A stretch of 64,000 nt of DNA from Bacteroidetes bacterium UBA4414 (GTDB taxonomy: Bacteria > Bacteroidota > Bacteroidia > Chitinophagales > Chitinophagaceae): the NCBI GenBank assembly GCA_002389765.1, contig DGQM01000017.1, positions 8,119 to 72,118 of the forward strand, in the 5' to 3' direction. The notes below the pieces were generated by a model. The model saw only the letters and a list, made by a program, of their open reading frames with translations. It ran no database searches and was not told the origin of the DNA. Positions 33,868-43,147 of this stretch are shown here, one piece after another; position 1 is the stretch's first letter, and every line of letters begins with the position of its first letter. A program made the position numbers and the translations under genes.

Positions 33868-34440
33868 TTAAGGGCGTAACACTTCCATATTGCCCTCATC
33901 ATCCATTTTTACCAGTCGCGATGGCTGTTTCGGTTCCGTATCATCCTGCCTGTATTGTACCACATAGTCTACACCATTTAGTATAGCTGGTGCTATCTGG
34001 TTGTAGAAAGAGGCCGTAGGTTCTCCGCTTACATTAGCAGATGTAGAAACCAGCGGGCGCTGCATACGTTTGATGAGCGCCTTGCAAAACGGGTCATTGG
34101 TAACGCGGATGGCAATACTGCCGTTTTCATTCACCGCATTTTCAGCAAAGCCTATTGCACCTTCATATATTACAGTTGTAGGTCGGTCAAAAGACTCGAG
34201 TATGGCTATAATATCAGGTGGTGGGGCTGCTACATATTGCAGCACATCTTTTGCTTCTGCCAGCAATACTATAAGGCTTTTCTCTTTCGGCCTGTTTTTC
34301 AAGGCAAATACTTTGTCTACAGCAGCTTCATCGGTAGCATCGCAGCCTATGCCCCAAACAGTGTCTGTAGGGTATAGGATAGTGCCTTCGTTTTCTATCG
34401 CTTTAATACATTGTTTAATATCTATTTCAAAATCTGCCAT
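33868..34440 (-). CDS. L-threonylcarbamoyladenylate synthase (Sua5/YrdC family)
   Basis: 190 residues, the short YrdC/TsaC type without the C-terminal Sua5 domain. Visible motifs: GTILYPTDTVWGIGCDAT, KNRPKEKSLIVLL and the nucleotide-binding STSANVSGEPT. It makes threonylcarbamoyl-AMP for the t6A37 modification of tRNAs that read ANN codons. It lies upstream of cca in the same direction. Confidence 0.95.
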   Translation of the reverse strand: MADFEIDIKQCIKAIENEGTILYPTDTVWGIGCDATDEAAVDKVFALKNRPKEKSLIVLLAEAKDVLQYVAAPPPDIIAILESFDRPTTVIYEGAIGFAENAVNENGSIAIRVTNDPFCKALIKRMQRPLVSTSANVSGEPTASFYNQIAPAILNGVDYVVQYRQDDTEPKQPSRLVKMDDEGNMEVLRP

Positions 34441-34498
34441 CTGTATTGTAAGTCAGGATTAATACCTAAATTTGGGAATCAGGCAAAAATAAGCATAC

Positions 34499-34557
34499 TT
34501 AACAGGGTATTAACAACCCTTTAAATGTTTATTGGATGTCTATGGTATTAAATTTGT
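34499..34557 (+). promoter_or_regulatory. TTAA 11-bp repeats and -7 box upstream of the DUF1573 pair
   Basis: TTAACAGGGTA (34499), TTAACAACCCT (34510) and TTAAATGTTTA (34521-34531) are consecutive 11-bp units, with a weak fourth TTGGATGTCTA to 34542. The -7 box TAAATTTGT lies at 34549-34557. The layout resembles the TonB-receptor operator, but the distance to the -7 box is two bases longer. Confidence 0.45.
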
Positions 34558-34584
34558 ATTGATCAATTAAAACAATAATCGAAA

Positions 34585-35085
34585 ATGAAAAAGGTTTTAC
34601 TTTCTCTCGGTCTTATCGCCCTGACAAGCGGCTTTGCAATGGCACAAGATAATCATGCTGGCCACAACCACGGTACAGCAGACTTGCAAGTTGCACCAAA
34701 AGAAGCATCTAACACGGCTTCTTCTCTGAAGCCTGAAAACATGGAATTCAAAACAGACATGCACGACTTCGGTACTGTAGCGGAAGGTCCTGATGCTGAG
34801 TTCAAATTTGAATTCAAAAACACTGGTAAAGAGCCAATTATCCTGAGCGCAGTAACTGCATCTTGCGGTTGTACGGCTCCTGAATGGTCTAAAGAACCTG
34901 TACTGCCCGGTAAAAAATCAATTATCAAAGCTGTTTATCACAGTGCAGGCCGTCCTGGTGGCTTCAACAAAACAATCACTGTAACATCAAACGCTGGTGT
35001 TAAAGTATTGACTATTAAAGGTACTGTTGAAAAAGCACCTGAATCTTCAGTGCCTGCTAACAAGTCTATGATGAAGACTCAATAA
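34585..35085 (+). CDS. DUF1573 secreted protein
   Basis: 166 residues: signal peptide MKKVLLSLGLIALTSGFAMA, a His-rich start of the mature chain (QDNHAGHNHG), then one DUF1573 immunoglobulin-like domain with HDFGTVAEGPDAEFKFEFKN, the Cys pair in SCGCTAPEW and VKVLTIKGTV. Function of DUF1573 is unknown; it is abundant in Bacteroidota envelopes. The HxxHxH patch may bind a metal. It is followed after 35 bp by a paralogue. Confidence 0.88.
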   Translation: MKKVLLSLGLIALTSGFAMAQDNHAGHNHGTADLQVAPKEASNTASSLKPENMEFKTDMHDFGTVAEGPDAEFKFEFKNTGKEPIILSAVTASCGCTAPEWSKEPVLPGKKSIIKAVYHSAGRPGGFNKTITVTSNAGVKVLTIKGTVEKAPESSVPANKSMMKTQ

Positions 35086-35120
35086 TCTTTAAAAAAGATA
35101 AACGAAATAACAGACAGGAT

Positions 35121-35534
35121 ATGAAACAGTTGTTTGTAACAATCATGCTTGCTTTTACTGCCTTTGTGGTAAACGCGCAGAATGGACCGCAGTTCAAGTT
35201 CAAAAGTGGAGAAATGCATGACTTCGGCACTATCAAAGAAGGTCCGACAGTTAAGTACGACTTCGAATTTACAAATACAGGTAAAGAACCTTTGATCATT
35301 TACGATGCAACTGCAGACTGCGGATGTACAAAGCCATCTTGGCCTAAACAACCTATTCTGCCGGGACAAGCAGGTAAAATAACTGTTGAGTATAACACAG
35401 TAGGCCGTGTAGCACCGTTCAGCAAGTACATTTATATCAAATCGAACGCCGGCGGGCAAGGTGGTAAAGAGCGCTACGAACTCCGCATTAAGGGTACAGT
35501 AGTGGCAGCCAAAGACCCTGAGCCTTCTAAGTAA
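35121..35534 (+). CDS. DUF1573 secreted protein, paralogue
   Basis: 137 residues: signal MKQLFVTIMLAFTAFVVNAQ and a single DUF1573 domain (HDFGTIKEGPTVKYDFEFTN, DCGCTKPSWPKQPILPGQAG, RYELRIKGTV). Same CGCT core as the preceding gene but without the His-rich segment. Tandem duplication is likely. Periplasmic or surface location; role unknown. A terminator follows. Confidence 0.88.
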   Translation: MKQLFVTIMLAFTAFVVNAQNGPQFKFKSGEMHDFGTIKEGPTVKYDFEFTNTGKEPLIIYDATADCGCTKPSWPKQPILPGQAGKITVEYNTVGRVAPFSKYIYIKSNAGGQGGKERYELRIKGTVVAAKDPEPSK

Positions 35535-35559
35535 TCTATAAGATTATCATATTTTATAT

Positions 35560-35586
35560 AAATAGCCCCGCACATCGGGGCTATTT
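35560..35586 (+). terminator. terminator of the DUF1573 operon
   Basis: AAATAGCCCCG (35560-35570) and CGGGGCTATTT (35576-35586) with loop CACAT, followed by further Ts. Confidence 0.88.
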
Positions 35587-35622
35587 TATTGTAATAAAGT
35601 GCCAAATAAGGCTAGCGTTTTC

Positions 35623-35631
35623 TATTTTTGC
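35623..35631 (+). promoter_or_regulatory. -7 box of the aminotransferase gene
   Basis: TATTTTTGC fits TAnnTTTGC exactly, and the ATG at 35635 begins three bases later, so the transcript is nearly leaderless. This decides the start codon. Confidence 0.65.
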
Positions 35632-35634
35632 GCC

Positions 35635-36825
35635 ATGCCGGTAATTTCACATCGCGGGGCACAGATGCCCCCTTCTCCCATCAGGAAGTTGGTGCCATTT
35701 GCAGAAGCTGCAAAAAAACGTGGCACTAAAGTATACCACTTAAACATTGGACAACCAGATATAGAAACACCTAAAGCTATCATGGACGCTGTGCGCCACG
35801 TAGATATGAAGGTGTTGGAATACAGCCACAGCGCAGGCTTTGAAAGCTATCGCAAGAAACTGGTAGAATATTATGGTCGCAACAATGTGAACATCAACCA
35901 CAATCAGGTAATAGTAACTACAGGTGGTTCTGAGGCTATCTTGTTTGCTATAATGAGTTGTATGGACCCGGGCGATGAAATCATCATTCCTGAGCCGTTC
36001 TACGCCAACTACAATGGTTTTGCTACCAGCGCAGGTGTAAAGGTGGTACCTATCCCATCTACAATAGACGATGGTTTTGCACTGCCACCAATTGAGGCTT
36101 TTGAAAGAGCGGTAACTACACGCACTAAAGCCATCATGATATGCAACCCAAACAACCCTACAGGTTATTTGTATAGCCGCGAAGAGTTAGAGGTATTGAA
36201 AGCAATATGCCTGAAACACGACCTGTTCCTTTTCAGCGATGAAGCATATCGTGAGTTTTGCTACGATGGCAAAAAACACATCTCAGCACTGTCTATAGAA
36301 GGTTTGGAAGACCATGCTATCCTGATGGATACTATCTCTAAACGCTACAGCGCATGTGGAGGCCGTATTGGTGCCTTCGTTACCAAGAACCAACAAGTGT
36401 TGGATGCGGCTATGAAGTTTGCACAAGCCCGTCTGAGCCCGCCATCATTCGCACAGATACTGGGTGAAGCTGCGGTTGACTTGCCGACAGATTATTTTGA
36501 CGAAGTACATGCAGAATACAACAAGCGTCGCGATTTGCTGGTAGCGCGCCTGCAGGCAATGGAAGGTGTTAAGTGCCCTATGCCGGGTGGTGCATTCTAT
36601 GCAATAGCACAATTGCCGGTTGACGATAGCGAAAAATTCTGTCAGTGGTTGTTGGAAGAATTCTCTCACAACGGTGCTACGGTTATGATGGCACCTGCTG
36701 CGGGTTTCTACGCTACACCGGGTAAAGGCCGCAACGAAGTGCGCCTTGCTTATGTACTGAATACAGACGATATAAACGGTGCTATGGATTGTCTGGAAGC
36801 TGCACTGAAAGCTTACAACAACTAA
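35635..36825 (+). CDS. class I aminotransferase (aspartate/aromatic type)
   Basis: 396 residues from the ATG at 35635; the longer frame runs through the promoter. It is a fold-type I PLP enzyme: YHLNIGQPDIETP, GGSEAILFAIMSCMDPGDEI, the N/P signature CNPNNPTGYLYSREEL, the PLP Asp region FLFSDEAYREFCYDG and the Schiff-base Lys in DTISKRYSACGGRIGAF. It resembles AspB/tyrosine-aspartate aminotransferases; exact amino acid specificity is not readable. Cytoplasmic, single gene. Confidence 0.93.
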   Translation: MPVISHRGAQMPPSPIRKLVPFAEAAKKRGTKVYHLNIGQPDIETPKAIMDAVRHVDMKVLEYSHSAGFESYRKKLVEYYGRNNVNINHNQVIVTTGGSEAILFAIMSCMDPGDEIIIPEPFYANYNGFATSAGVKVVPIPSTIDDGFALPPIEAFERAVTTRTKAIMICNPNNPTGYLYSREELEVLKAICLKHDLFLFSDEAYREFCYDGKKHISALSIEGLEDHAILMDTISKRYSACGGRIGAFVTKNQQVLDAAMKFAQARLSPPSFAQILGEAAVDLPTDYFDEVHAEYNKRRDLLVARLQAMEGVKCPMPGGAFYAIAQLPVDDSEKFCQWLLEEFSHNGATVMMAPAAGFYATPGKGRNEVRLAYVLNTDDINGAMDCLEAALKAYNN

Positions 36826-36844
36826 TATTAGTAGTACACATCAT

Positions 36845-36873
36845 AAAAAAGCCCCGACAAGTCGGGGCTTTTT
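36845..36873. terminator. bidirectional terminator
   Basis: AAAAAAGCCCCGAC and GTCGGGGCTTTTT form the stem around AA. It lies between the aminotransferase and convergent adenine deaminase genes. Confidence 0.9.
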
Positions 36874-36888
36874 CTTTTATCAGTTAGT

Positions 36889-38526
36889 CTATATTTCTAC
36901 ATCGGTAAACTTAAAGCCTGCACCGTCAAACAGTCCTTTATCGCTTAGCTTCAAAGCAGGTATCACCAGCAGTGCCATAAAAGATAGTGTCATGAATGGT
37001 GCTTTCAGCTTGGTGCCCAGTTTTTTGGCTTTAGCATCCAGTGCTGCATATTGTGCTGCTACTTCGTAGCCATCACCATCGGTCATCAAGCCAGCAATAG
37101 GCAGCGGCATTACATCGGTGTCCGTACCATCGCATACAGCCACGCCACCTTTGCTATCTATCAGCGCATTTACCGCTTTGCATATAGATGCATCATCCAC
37201 ACCAACTACTATTATATTATGGCAGTCGTGCGCCACGGTAGATGCTATTGCCCCATGCTGCAAACCAAAGTTTTTAATGAAAGCAGTCGCCACATTTGCA
37301 TCAGGATAGTAGCGATTTACCACTGCAACTTTCAATATATCATTTGCTATGTCTGTTACAATATTGCCATCTACTACTAGCTTGGCAGCTATTAGTTCGT
37401 TAGTTACCAGTTGCCCTTCTATGGCTTCTATTACACGTATGGTATTGCCTGTTTTCAGTGCTGGTATAGCAAAGTCTGCAGGTGTTTTATGTGTAGCTGC
37501 AAAATTGTTGATAGGTGTTACGGCTACATGGGGCAATAGTGAACGTCCCTTCTCTGCCACCAGCCTGCCACCAATATAGGTTTGCAACACATCAAAGCTT
37601 TCGGTATTGTTGATGGTAATAAAGTCTGCGGCATCGCCAATGCGCAATTGTCCCACAGGTATATTGTAATGAGCTACAGGGTTGGTACATGCAGCTTTCA
37701 ATACATCAAACAAATCATATCCCTTTTGCAAAGAACGTTTTACTAGTTCGTTGATGTGATGCAACACCAAGTCGTCAGGATGCTTGTCATCACTGCAAAA
37801 CATCACACGTTCTGGGTGTGTTTTTAGTAATGTATGTAGCGCTTCAAAGTTCTTAGCAGCACTGCCTTCGCGTATGATGATGCGCATGCCTGCAGCAATC
37901 TTATCCAATGCTTCTTCCAGTGTAAAGCATTCATGGTCGGTAGTAATGCCTGCACTTGCATACGCCGCAGCCTGCTCGCCGCGCAATCCCGGTGCATGCC
38001 CGTCTATGGGTTTATTCACCGCTTTGGCAGCGGCAATCTTCGCCATCACTTCCTCGTCTTTATATAGCACGCCCGTGTAGTTCATCATCTCCGTCAGGTA
38101 CCATATATCAGGATTATCCAGCAATGTCTTTATAGCTGCTGCGTCTATGTGCGCACCTGCAGTTTCAAAGAAAGTGGCAGGCACGCAAGACGGTGCACCA
38201 AAGAATATTTTGAACGGCGTTTGTTTGCTGTTGTCTATCATGTATTGCACACCAGCAACGCCGCACACATTGGCAATTTCGTGCGGATCGGACACGGTAG
38301 CTACAGTGCCATGTACTACTGCCATGCGTGCAAATGCCGTTGGTACCAGCATAGAGCTTTCTATATGCACGTGTGCATCTACAAAGCCCGGTAGTATATA
38401 TTGGTCTGCAACATCGCTGTTTTCTTCTATTGCAGCAATGATGCCGTTTTTTACGGTAATGCTGGCAGGGTAGATGCGTTTGTTGTGTACATCTATCAGC
38501 CTGCCTGTTATGGTGAGTGAATGCAT
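36889..38526 (-). CDS. ade: adenine deaminase
   Basis: 545 residues, close to bacterial Ade (AdeC). The amidohydrolase metal site opens with YILPGFVDAHVHIESSML, and the family-specific SDPHEIANVCGVAGVQYM and VMFCSDDKHPDDLV follow; the C-terminus has the DUF-like second domain with AHDCHNIIVVG. It deaminates adenine to hypoxanthine for purine salvage, in the cytoplasm. It reads in the same direction as the globin gene 39 bp upstream but has no obvious functional link to it. Confidence 0.95.
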   Translation of the reverse strand: MHSLTITGRLIDVHNKRIYPASITVKNGIIAAIEENSDVADQYILPGFVDAHVHIESSMLVPTAFARMAVVHGTVATVSDPHEIANVCGVAGVQYMIDNSKQTPFKIFFGAPSCVPATFFETAGAHIDAAAIKTLLDNPDIWYLTEMMNYTGVLYKDEEVMAKIAAAKAVNKPIDGHAPGLRGEQAAAYASAGITTDHECFTLEEALDKIAAGMRIIIREGSAAKNFEALHTLLKTHPERVMFCSDDKHPDDLVLHHINELVKRSLQKGYDLFDVLKAACTNPVAHYNIPVGQLRIGDAADFITINNTESFDVLQTYIGGRLVAEKGRSLLPHVAVTPINNFAATHKTPADFAIPALKTGNTIRVIEAIEGQLVTNELIAAKLVVDGNIVTDIANDILKVAVVNRYYPDANVATAFIKNFGLQHGAIASTVAHDCHNIIVVGVDDASICKAVNALIDSKGGVAVCDGTDTDVMPLPIAGLMTDGDGYEVAAQYAALDAKAKKLGTKLKAPFMTLSFMALLVIPALKLSDKGLFDGAGFKFTDVEI

Positions 38527-38565
38527 GCCTAAAAGTACTAAGTACGCATCAATCTGTCATCTTAT

Positions 38566-38958
38566 TTACATGATAGATTTACCCTCTCTTGCCCATTGCA
38601 CTTTCATGTCTATCAGCTGCACCATAGCTTTGGCACGCTCTTTTGCCCTGTCTGCTATCTCTCCGGTAAACAACCTGTCAACGGTTGCAGTCCATAGCTC
38701 AAACCAGCGTGTATAGTGTTCCGCTTTCAGTGGCGATTTCTTATCCAGTTCTACATGTTTACGTATCGGATTGCCCGTATAGCCAGCCTCACCAAACAGT
38801 ACTGTGTTCCAGAAAGTATACATGATGGGCAGGTGGTGGCTCCAGTCTTCGCCAATAATGTCGTGAAATATATAGCCTATGGTTTCGTCCTTTTTTACAT
38901 CGTCGTAAAAGCTGTTTACCAATAGTTTTATGTCATCTATGTTAGCAATGTCATTCAT
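38566..38958 (-). CDS. group III truncated haemoglobin
   Basis: 130 residues from the ATG at 38956-38958; the earlier TTG is not needed. A 2-on-2 globin of trHb group III (P): LLVNSFYDDVKKDETIGYIF at the B/CD region, MYTFWNTVLFGEAGYTGNP and the proximal His in RKHVEL. Such proteins bind oxygen or NO in the cytoplasm and may protect against NO or peroxide; the physiological role is unsettled. The final helix LIDMKVQWAREGKS is intact. Confidence 0.93.
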   Translation of the reverse strand: MNDIANIDDIKLLVNSFYDDVKKDETIGYIFHDIIGEDWSHHLPIMYTFWNTVLFGEAGYTGNPIRKHVELDKKSPLKAEHYTRWFELWTATVDRLFTGEIADRAKERAKAMVQLIDMKVQWAREGKSIM

Positions 38959-39047
38959 CTGAAAAGCTTTGTGCAAAGGTACGTGTCGTGTGTTGGCAGG
39001 CTATGATAAACGTCATATTTATTGCGTATAATTGTGTATATTCTCAC

Positions 39048-42000
39048 ATGCGGATACTCACGCTATTCATACTTCTATTCGTATCGCAGGTAATGTATTG
39101 CCATGCACAGGGTATCCCATTCAGGAAATTTAGTTTAGATAACGGCTTGCCTTCCAATCGTGTATATAGTTTTACACAGGATAGAGATGGTTATATATGG
39201 GTGTCTACTGAGGGTGGGGTGGTGAAGTATAACGGTTATTCATTCAAAGTGTTTACCACAAGAGATGGTTTGCCCAGCAGCGACGTATGGAAGGTGCAGG
39301 AAGATCAATATGGCAGAAAGTGGTTGCATTGCTATGCAAACGAATTGGGTTATATCAAAGACGATATCTACCATAAAATCAATTACAATTTTGCCAAGCT
39401 TTTTAAGCCGGGTAACATGGTTGAGGTAGATGATAAAATGGCGATGTCTTATTATAAGGATGAGCGCTTCAGGCTGATTCTGATTGATAAGTATGATAGT
39501 GTAACGGAGGTAAAGTCGCTGGATAAGTATTCCCTGAAACTGCTGATGCCGGATAAGTATATGTATCTGGATATGAATGGAGACAACAGGATGGTGAGGA
39601 TGCAGTACCGGAATGGCAGTTTTGTGTTTATAGACAGCTTGTGCAAAAACCACTTCAATGGCTTGCATACAAGAGCCGAAGGGGTGATGAATGATATGTT
39701 GATATCATACAGGAACAACACTACATTCTTTTCATTATACAACCTGAAAACCTGCGAAAATATTGACCATTCGCTGGAAGAATACGGAGGTAATAAAAAT
39801 GAAGAGATAAGTGTAATGCATGTGTTCCCCGATTCCATGTACATCTTTTCAAACAAAGCGATATATGATTTTAATAAGAAGGCACAGTTTGTAAGGCGCA
39901 CTGTTCATTTTGAACAATTCGGAGATACGCCCCTTGTGGTAAGCAGGTATAAAGATGCGGCGGGCAATATGTGGTACGGTACGCTGGACGGTGGTGGTAC
40001 CATGATACCATATAAACAGATGCTGTTGACTAAAAACAAAACGGTAGAGGGGGGCGAGAACTTACTATTCAGAAATAATATTAAAGGTAGCGTACTGTTT
40101 TGGTATCAGCGAAAACTGGGCAAGCCGGTGTTTATGCAAAATGGGGTAGATTACAAGCTGTCTTTCCCTTCGCCAACTCAGTTTGTTTTTACAAATGCTA
40201 TCGATGATAAAAATTGGGTGTTGTTGTACACAAGCGGATTGTATAAGTATAATACAGTAACAAAAACAATAACAGACATGCTGCGCAATAGGGTTATTGT
40301 GTTCGATTCGCTGTACGGTGCGCAGTATCTTAAAATTGCAAAACATTTAGCGGGTAGCGCCACACGTTTTATTATTGCAGATAGTTTAAAGAGTCAGGTG
40401 TTTTCAGGTGCCAGAAGTGTGGTGTCGATTGATAGTAACAGGTTCCTGATGATTAGCAGCGACCGTGTGCACGAGTTACTGTTTACGGGTGATACGGTAG
40501 TGTTATCAGACATACATCAGGGCCGTTTTCTGTCTTATTACAAGATTGATAAACTGGGGCTTTCGATACACTATAACAGTAAAAATTTTGTACTGGCCGA
40601 TTATAAAAGTGGAAAGTACTACAAATACGATGAGTCTTTCCTGAATCGAATTGGTATCAAAGATATTATAAACATCGCTTCAGATAAGTATAACAACCTG
40701 TATCTGCATACGCGCAATAGGATATACTGCTTTAACATAGCAACATTTGCCACAGAAGAAATTGATATACCGTTTCAGCTGGCAGAGGCTCAGTTCAGTA
40801 TTTATAACGACTACCTGTTTGTTATAGGGCCTGCAGGTATAGCATTCAGAAAGATAAATGGCCCGTCATCATTCGGCGAGCTGAAAGCAATTCCGCAGCT
40901 TACCAATGCATTCTATAACCAGGTGTACGATTTCAATATTGATGACAAAGGGTTGGTATACATTAATACAGACAAAGGTATGTATACAGATACGGTGTCA
41001 AGGTTGCTGAACTCTGACGCTGCTATAAAAGTGCGGGAAGGTAGTTTTATGAAGCTCTTACTGATGGAGCCTTTTGTACGTAATGTTAGGAGTAATGATA
41101 CACTGATACTGAACGGAGATGTAACATCCGTTCAATTCGACTTTATTAATCTATATGGCAAGGGGCAGTTGCAGTATGTTTATACTATCGATAATAAAAA
41201 GATAAGCTCAAATACTTCCGGAGAGCTATTCTTCCCGGATATGGACCCCGAGAAGTATTATAAAGTGAAAGTAAGAGTAACGGACTTTATCTGGGAGAGC
41301 AAGGAGTATAGCTTCTACATATACAAAGAGCCCTACTGGTGGCAGGCACAACGAAATGTGCGCGTGTTTTGGGTGGCTGGTATATTGGGCTTTATATTGT
41401 TTGTATACGCAATCATCATCATCACGCGTCACTACACCTATCAGGCAAGTGAGAAGAAGAGCCGATTACTTGATTTGGAGCTAAGGGCAGTGTATTCTCA
41501 AATCAATCCACACTTTATATTCAATACCCTCAGCTCTGCATTGTTCTTTATCGACAAGAAGAAATTTGATGAAGCATATACACACGTTAGCAAGTTTTCT
41601 AAATTGCTGAGGTCTTATCTCAACTCATCGCAGGAAAGGTTTATAACCATGTCTGAAGAGATAAGTATGCTGCGCAATTATATAGAATTGCAACAGACAA
41701 GATTTGAGGAACGCTTTGATTTTGATATAGTTGTAGAGAATAAAATACCTGCGGACAACGTAAAGATACCATCGCTGCTGCTGCAACCGCTTATAGAGAA
41801 TGCCATCAATCACGGCCTGTTTCATAAACAAGGCAAGGGTACGTTGATAATTAGTTTTGTACAAGGTGCATCAAGCGACGAACTAATTTGTATTATTGAG
41901 GATGATGGTGTGGGCAGGCAACGTGCTGCAGAAATAAAGCAGCAAAACACGGTGCAGTACAAATCTTACGGTACCAAACTGACACGTAGGCTGATACACA

Positions 42001-42113
42001 TCTTCAACGAGTATGAGGATATGAACATCAGCATGGAGTATATAGATAAACAGGAGCCCCACACCGGAACGATTGTGAAACTAACCATAAGAAACCTAAA
42101 GTATGAAGCGTAA
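39048..42113 (+). CDS. sensor histidine kinase with beta-propeller sensor (LytS/His_kinase type)
   Basis: 1021 residues from the ATG at 39048, where the signal peptide begins (MRILTLFILLFVSQVMYCHA). The periplasmic part begins with two-component reg_prop repeats (FSLDNGLPSNRVYSFTQDRD, FTTRDGLPSSDVWKVQED) and ends in a Y_Y_Y-like beta domain (VRVTDFIWESKEYSF). A TM helix (VAGILGFILFVYAIIII) leads to a His_kinase (PF06580) core with phospho-His in QINPHFIFNTLSSALFF and HATPase boxes LIENAINHGLF and IEDDGVGRQRA. The ligand is unknown. It overlaps the response-regulator gene by 11 nt. Confidence 0.95.
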   Translation: MRILTLFILLFVSQVMYCHAQGIPFRKFSLDNGLPSNRVYSFTQDRDGYIWVSTEGGVVKYNGYSFKVFTTRDGLPSSDVWKVQEDQYGRKWLHCYANELGYIKDDIYHKINYNFAKLFKPGNMVEVDDKMAMSYYKDERFRLILIDKYDSVTEVKSLDKYSLKLLMPDKYMYLDMNGDNRMVRMQYRNGSFVFIDSLCKNHFNGLHTRAEGVMNDMLISYRNNTTFFSLYNLKTCENIDHSLEEYGGNKNEEISVMHVFPDSMYIFSNKAIYDFNKKAQFVRRTVHFEQFGDTPLVVSRYKDAAGNMWYGTLDGGGTMIPYKQMLLTKNKTVEGGENLLFRNNIKGSVLFWYQRKLGKPVFMQNGVDYKLSFPSPTQFVFTNAIDDKNWVLLYTSGLYKYNTVTKTITDMLRNRVIVFDSLYGAQYLKIAKHLAGSATRFIIADSLKSQVFSGARSVVSIDSNRFLMISSDRVHELLFTGDTVVLSDIHQGRFLSYYKIDKLGLSIHYNSKNFVLADYKSGKYYKYDESFLNRIGIKDIINIASDKYNNLYLHTRNRIYCFNIATFATEEIDIPFQLAEAQFSIYNDYLFVIGPAGIAFRKINGPSSFGELKAIPQLTNAFYNQVYDFNIDDKGLVYINTDKGMYTDTVSRLLNSDAAIKVREGSFMKLLLMEPFVRNVRSNDTLILNGDVTSVQFDFINLYGKGQLQYVYTIDNKKISSNTSGELFFPDMDPEKYYKVKVRVTDFIWESKEYSFYIYKEPYWWQAQRNVRVFWVAGILGFILFVYAIIIITRHYTYQASEKKSRLLDLELRAVYSQINPHFIFNTLSSALFFIDKKKFDEAYTHVSKFSKLLRSYLNSSQERFITMSEEISMLRNYIELQQTRFEERFDFDIVVENKIPADNVKIPSLLLQPLIENAINHGLFHKQGKGTLIISFVQGASSDELICIIEDDGVGRQRAAEIKQQNTVQYKSYGTKLTRRLIHIFNEYEDMNISMEYIDKQEPHTGTIVKLTIRNLKYEA

Positions 42114-42858
42114 TTTCAGGTGTATAATTGTAGACGATGAACCCAATGCCATTGATCTCCTGAAGTCGAGGCTGAAGCTGCTTTTTCCGGAGGCAGATGT
42201 AGTAAACAGTTTTGTAAAATGGGACGATGCGCTTCCCGCGCTCCGCACCAATGATATTGACATCCTTTTTCTGGATGTCTCAATGCCTGAAAAATCGGGT
42301 ATGGACTTTCTGAAGCTACTGCCTGATCATACTTTTCAGGTAGTGTTTATAACAGCACATAGCGAGTTTGCCCTACAGGCCATCAAGCTGTCTGCCGCAG
42401 GCTATGTACTGAAGCCGATTGACGACTACGAGCTTACGTTTGCCATCACTAAAGCACTCACCAACCTTGCCAACAAGAGCAATGGCAAGGCCGACAATAA
42501 CACGAATAACAAGCTGAAAATAGGCATTCCCAATGCCAAAGGGGTAGACTACCTGAATGCTGAAGACATCCTCTATTTTGAGAGTGTAAACAAGTATACC
42601 AAGGTGGTAACCAACGAGTACAGTATTATGAGCTCTTACAACCTTGGGGAGTTCAAGAAGATACTGAATGCCGATACCTTCTTCCAGGCACACCGCTCCT
42701 ACATCGTAAACCTTTATAAAGTAAAGCGTTATGAAACCTCGGGGCTGCTTGTGATGGACGATAACATGCAGATACCCGTATCTAAAAGCATCCGCAACGA
42801 GTTTATAGACGAATTCGGAAGGATAAGCCGCACCGCAGGCTTAAAATCAAAAGATTAG
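42103..42858 (+). CDS. LytTR response regulator
   Basis: 251 residues: a receiver domain with CIIVDDEPNAIDLL, phospho-acceptor Asp in DILFLDVSMPEKSGM, and Lys in VLKPIDDYEL; then a LytTR DNA-binding domain with ILYFESVNKYTKVVT and FFQAHRSYIVNLYKVKRYE. It is encoded in an 11-nt overlap with the kinase gene, so the pair is translationally coupled. Targets are not visible in the window. Confidence 0.96.
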   Translation: MKRNFRCIIVDDEPNAIDLLKSRLKLLFPEADVVNSFVKWDDALPALRTNDIDILFLDVSMPEKSGMDFLKLLPDHTFQVVFITAHSEFALQAIKLSAAGYVLKPIDDYELTFAITKALTNLANKSNGKADNNTNNKLKIGIPNAKGVDYLNAEDILYFESVNKYTKVVTNEYSIMSSYNLGEFKKILNADTFFQAHRSYIVNLYKVKRYETSGLLVMDDNMQIPVSKSIRNEFIDEFGRISRTAGLKSKD

Positions 42859-43093
42859 CCTACATATTTAACTTCCTGTTATTGCTTCGTCAGATGAAAG
42901 TCGCATTTCGTCCGATGAAACCCACTATTCGTTTAATAGTTATTATTAGTTTGAAAAAACTTGATTTACTTCGGTATTAAGTTAATAGAACTTGTTTTAA
43001 TACTATTAATCGTATCAATTTTTGTGCTACCAGCCCCTCTGTGCCCTTAATTGATAGACCATTACTTGCTCTATAAACATCTTTGCCAAACGG

Positions 43094-43140
43094 GATTCAG
43101 AAGATAATACGCCCCCCCCCAGTATTTCTGAATCTCGTTT
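43094..43140. terminator. hairpin with C9 loop between the response regulator and LUD genes
   Basis: GATTCAGAA (43094-43102) pairs with TTCTGAATC (43126-43134); the inner AATAC/GTATT also pairs, which leaves a loop of G-C9-A. TCGTTTTT follows on the plus strand, so it can terminate the two-component operon. A C9 homopolymer in the loop is unusual and may vary in length. Confidence 0.5.
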
Positions 43141-43147
43141 TTGCATT

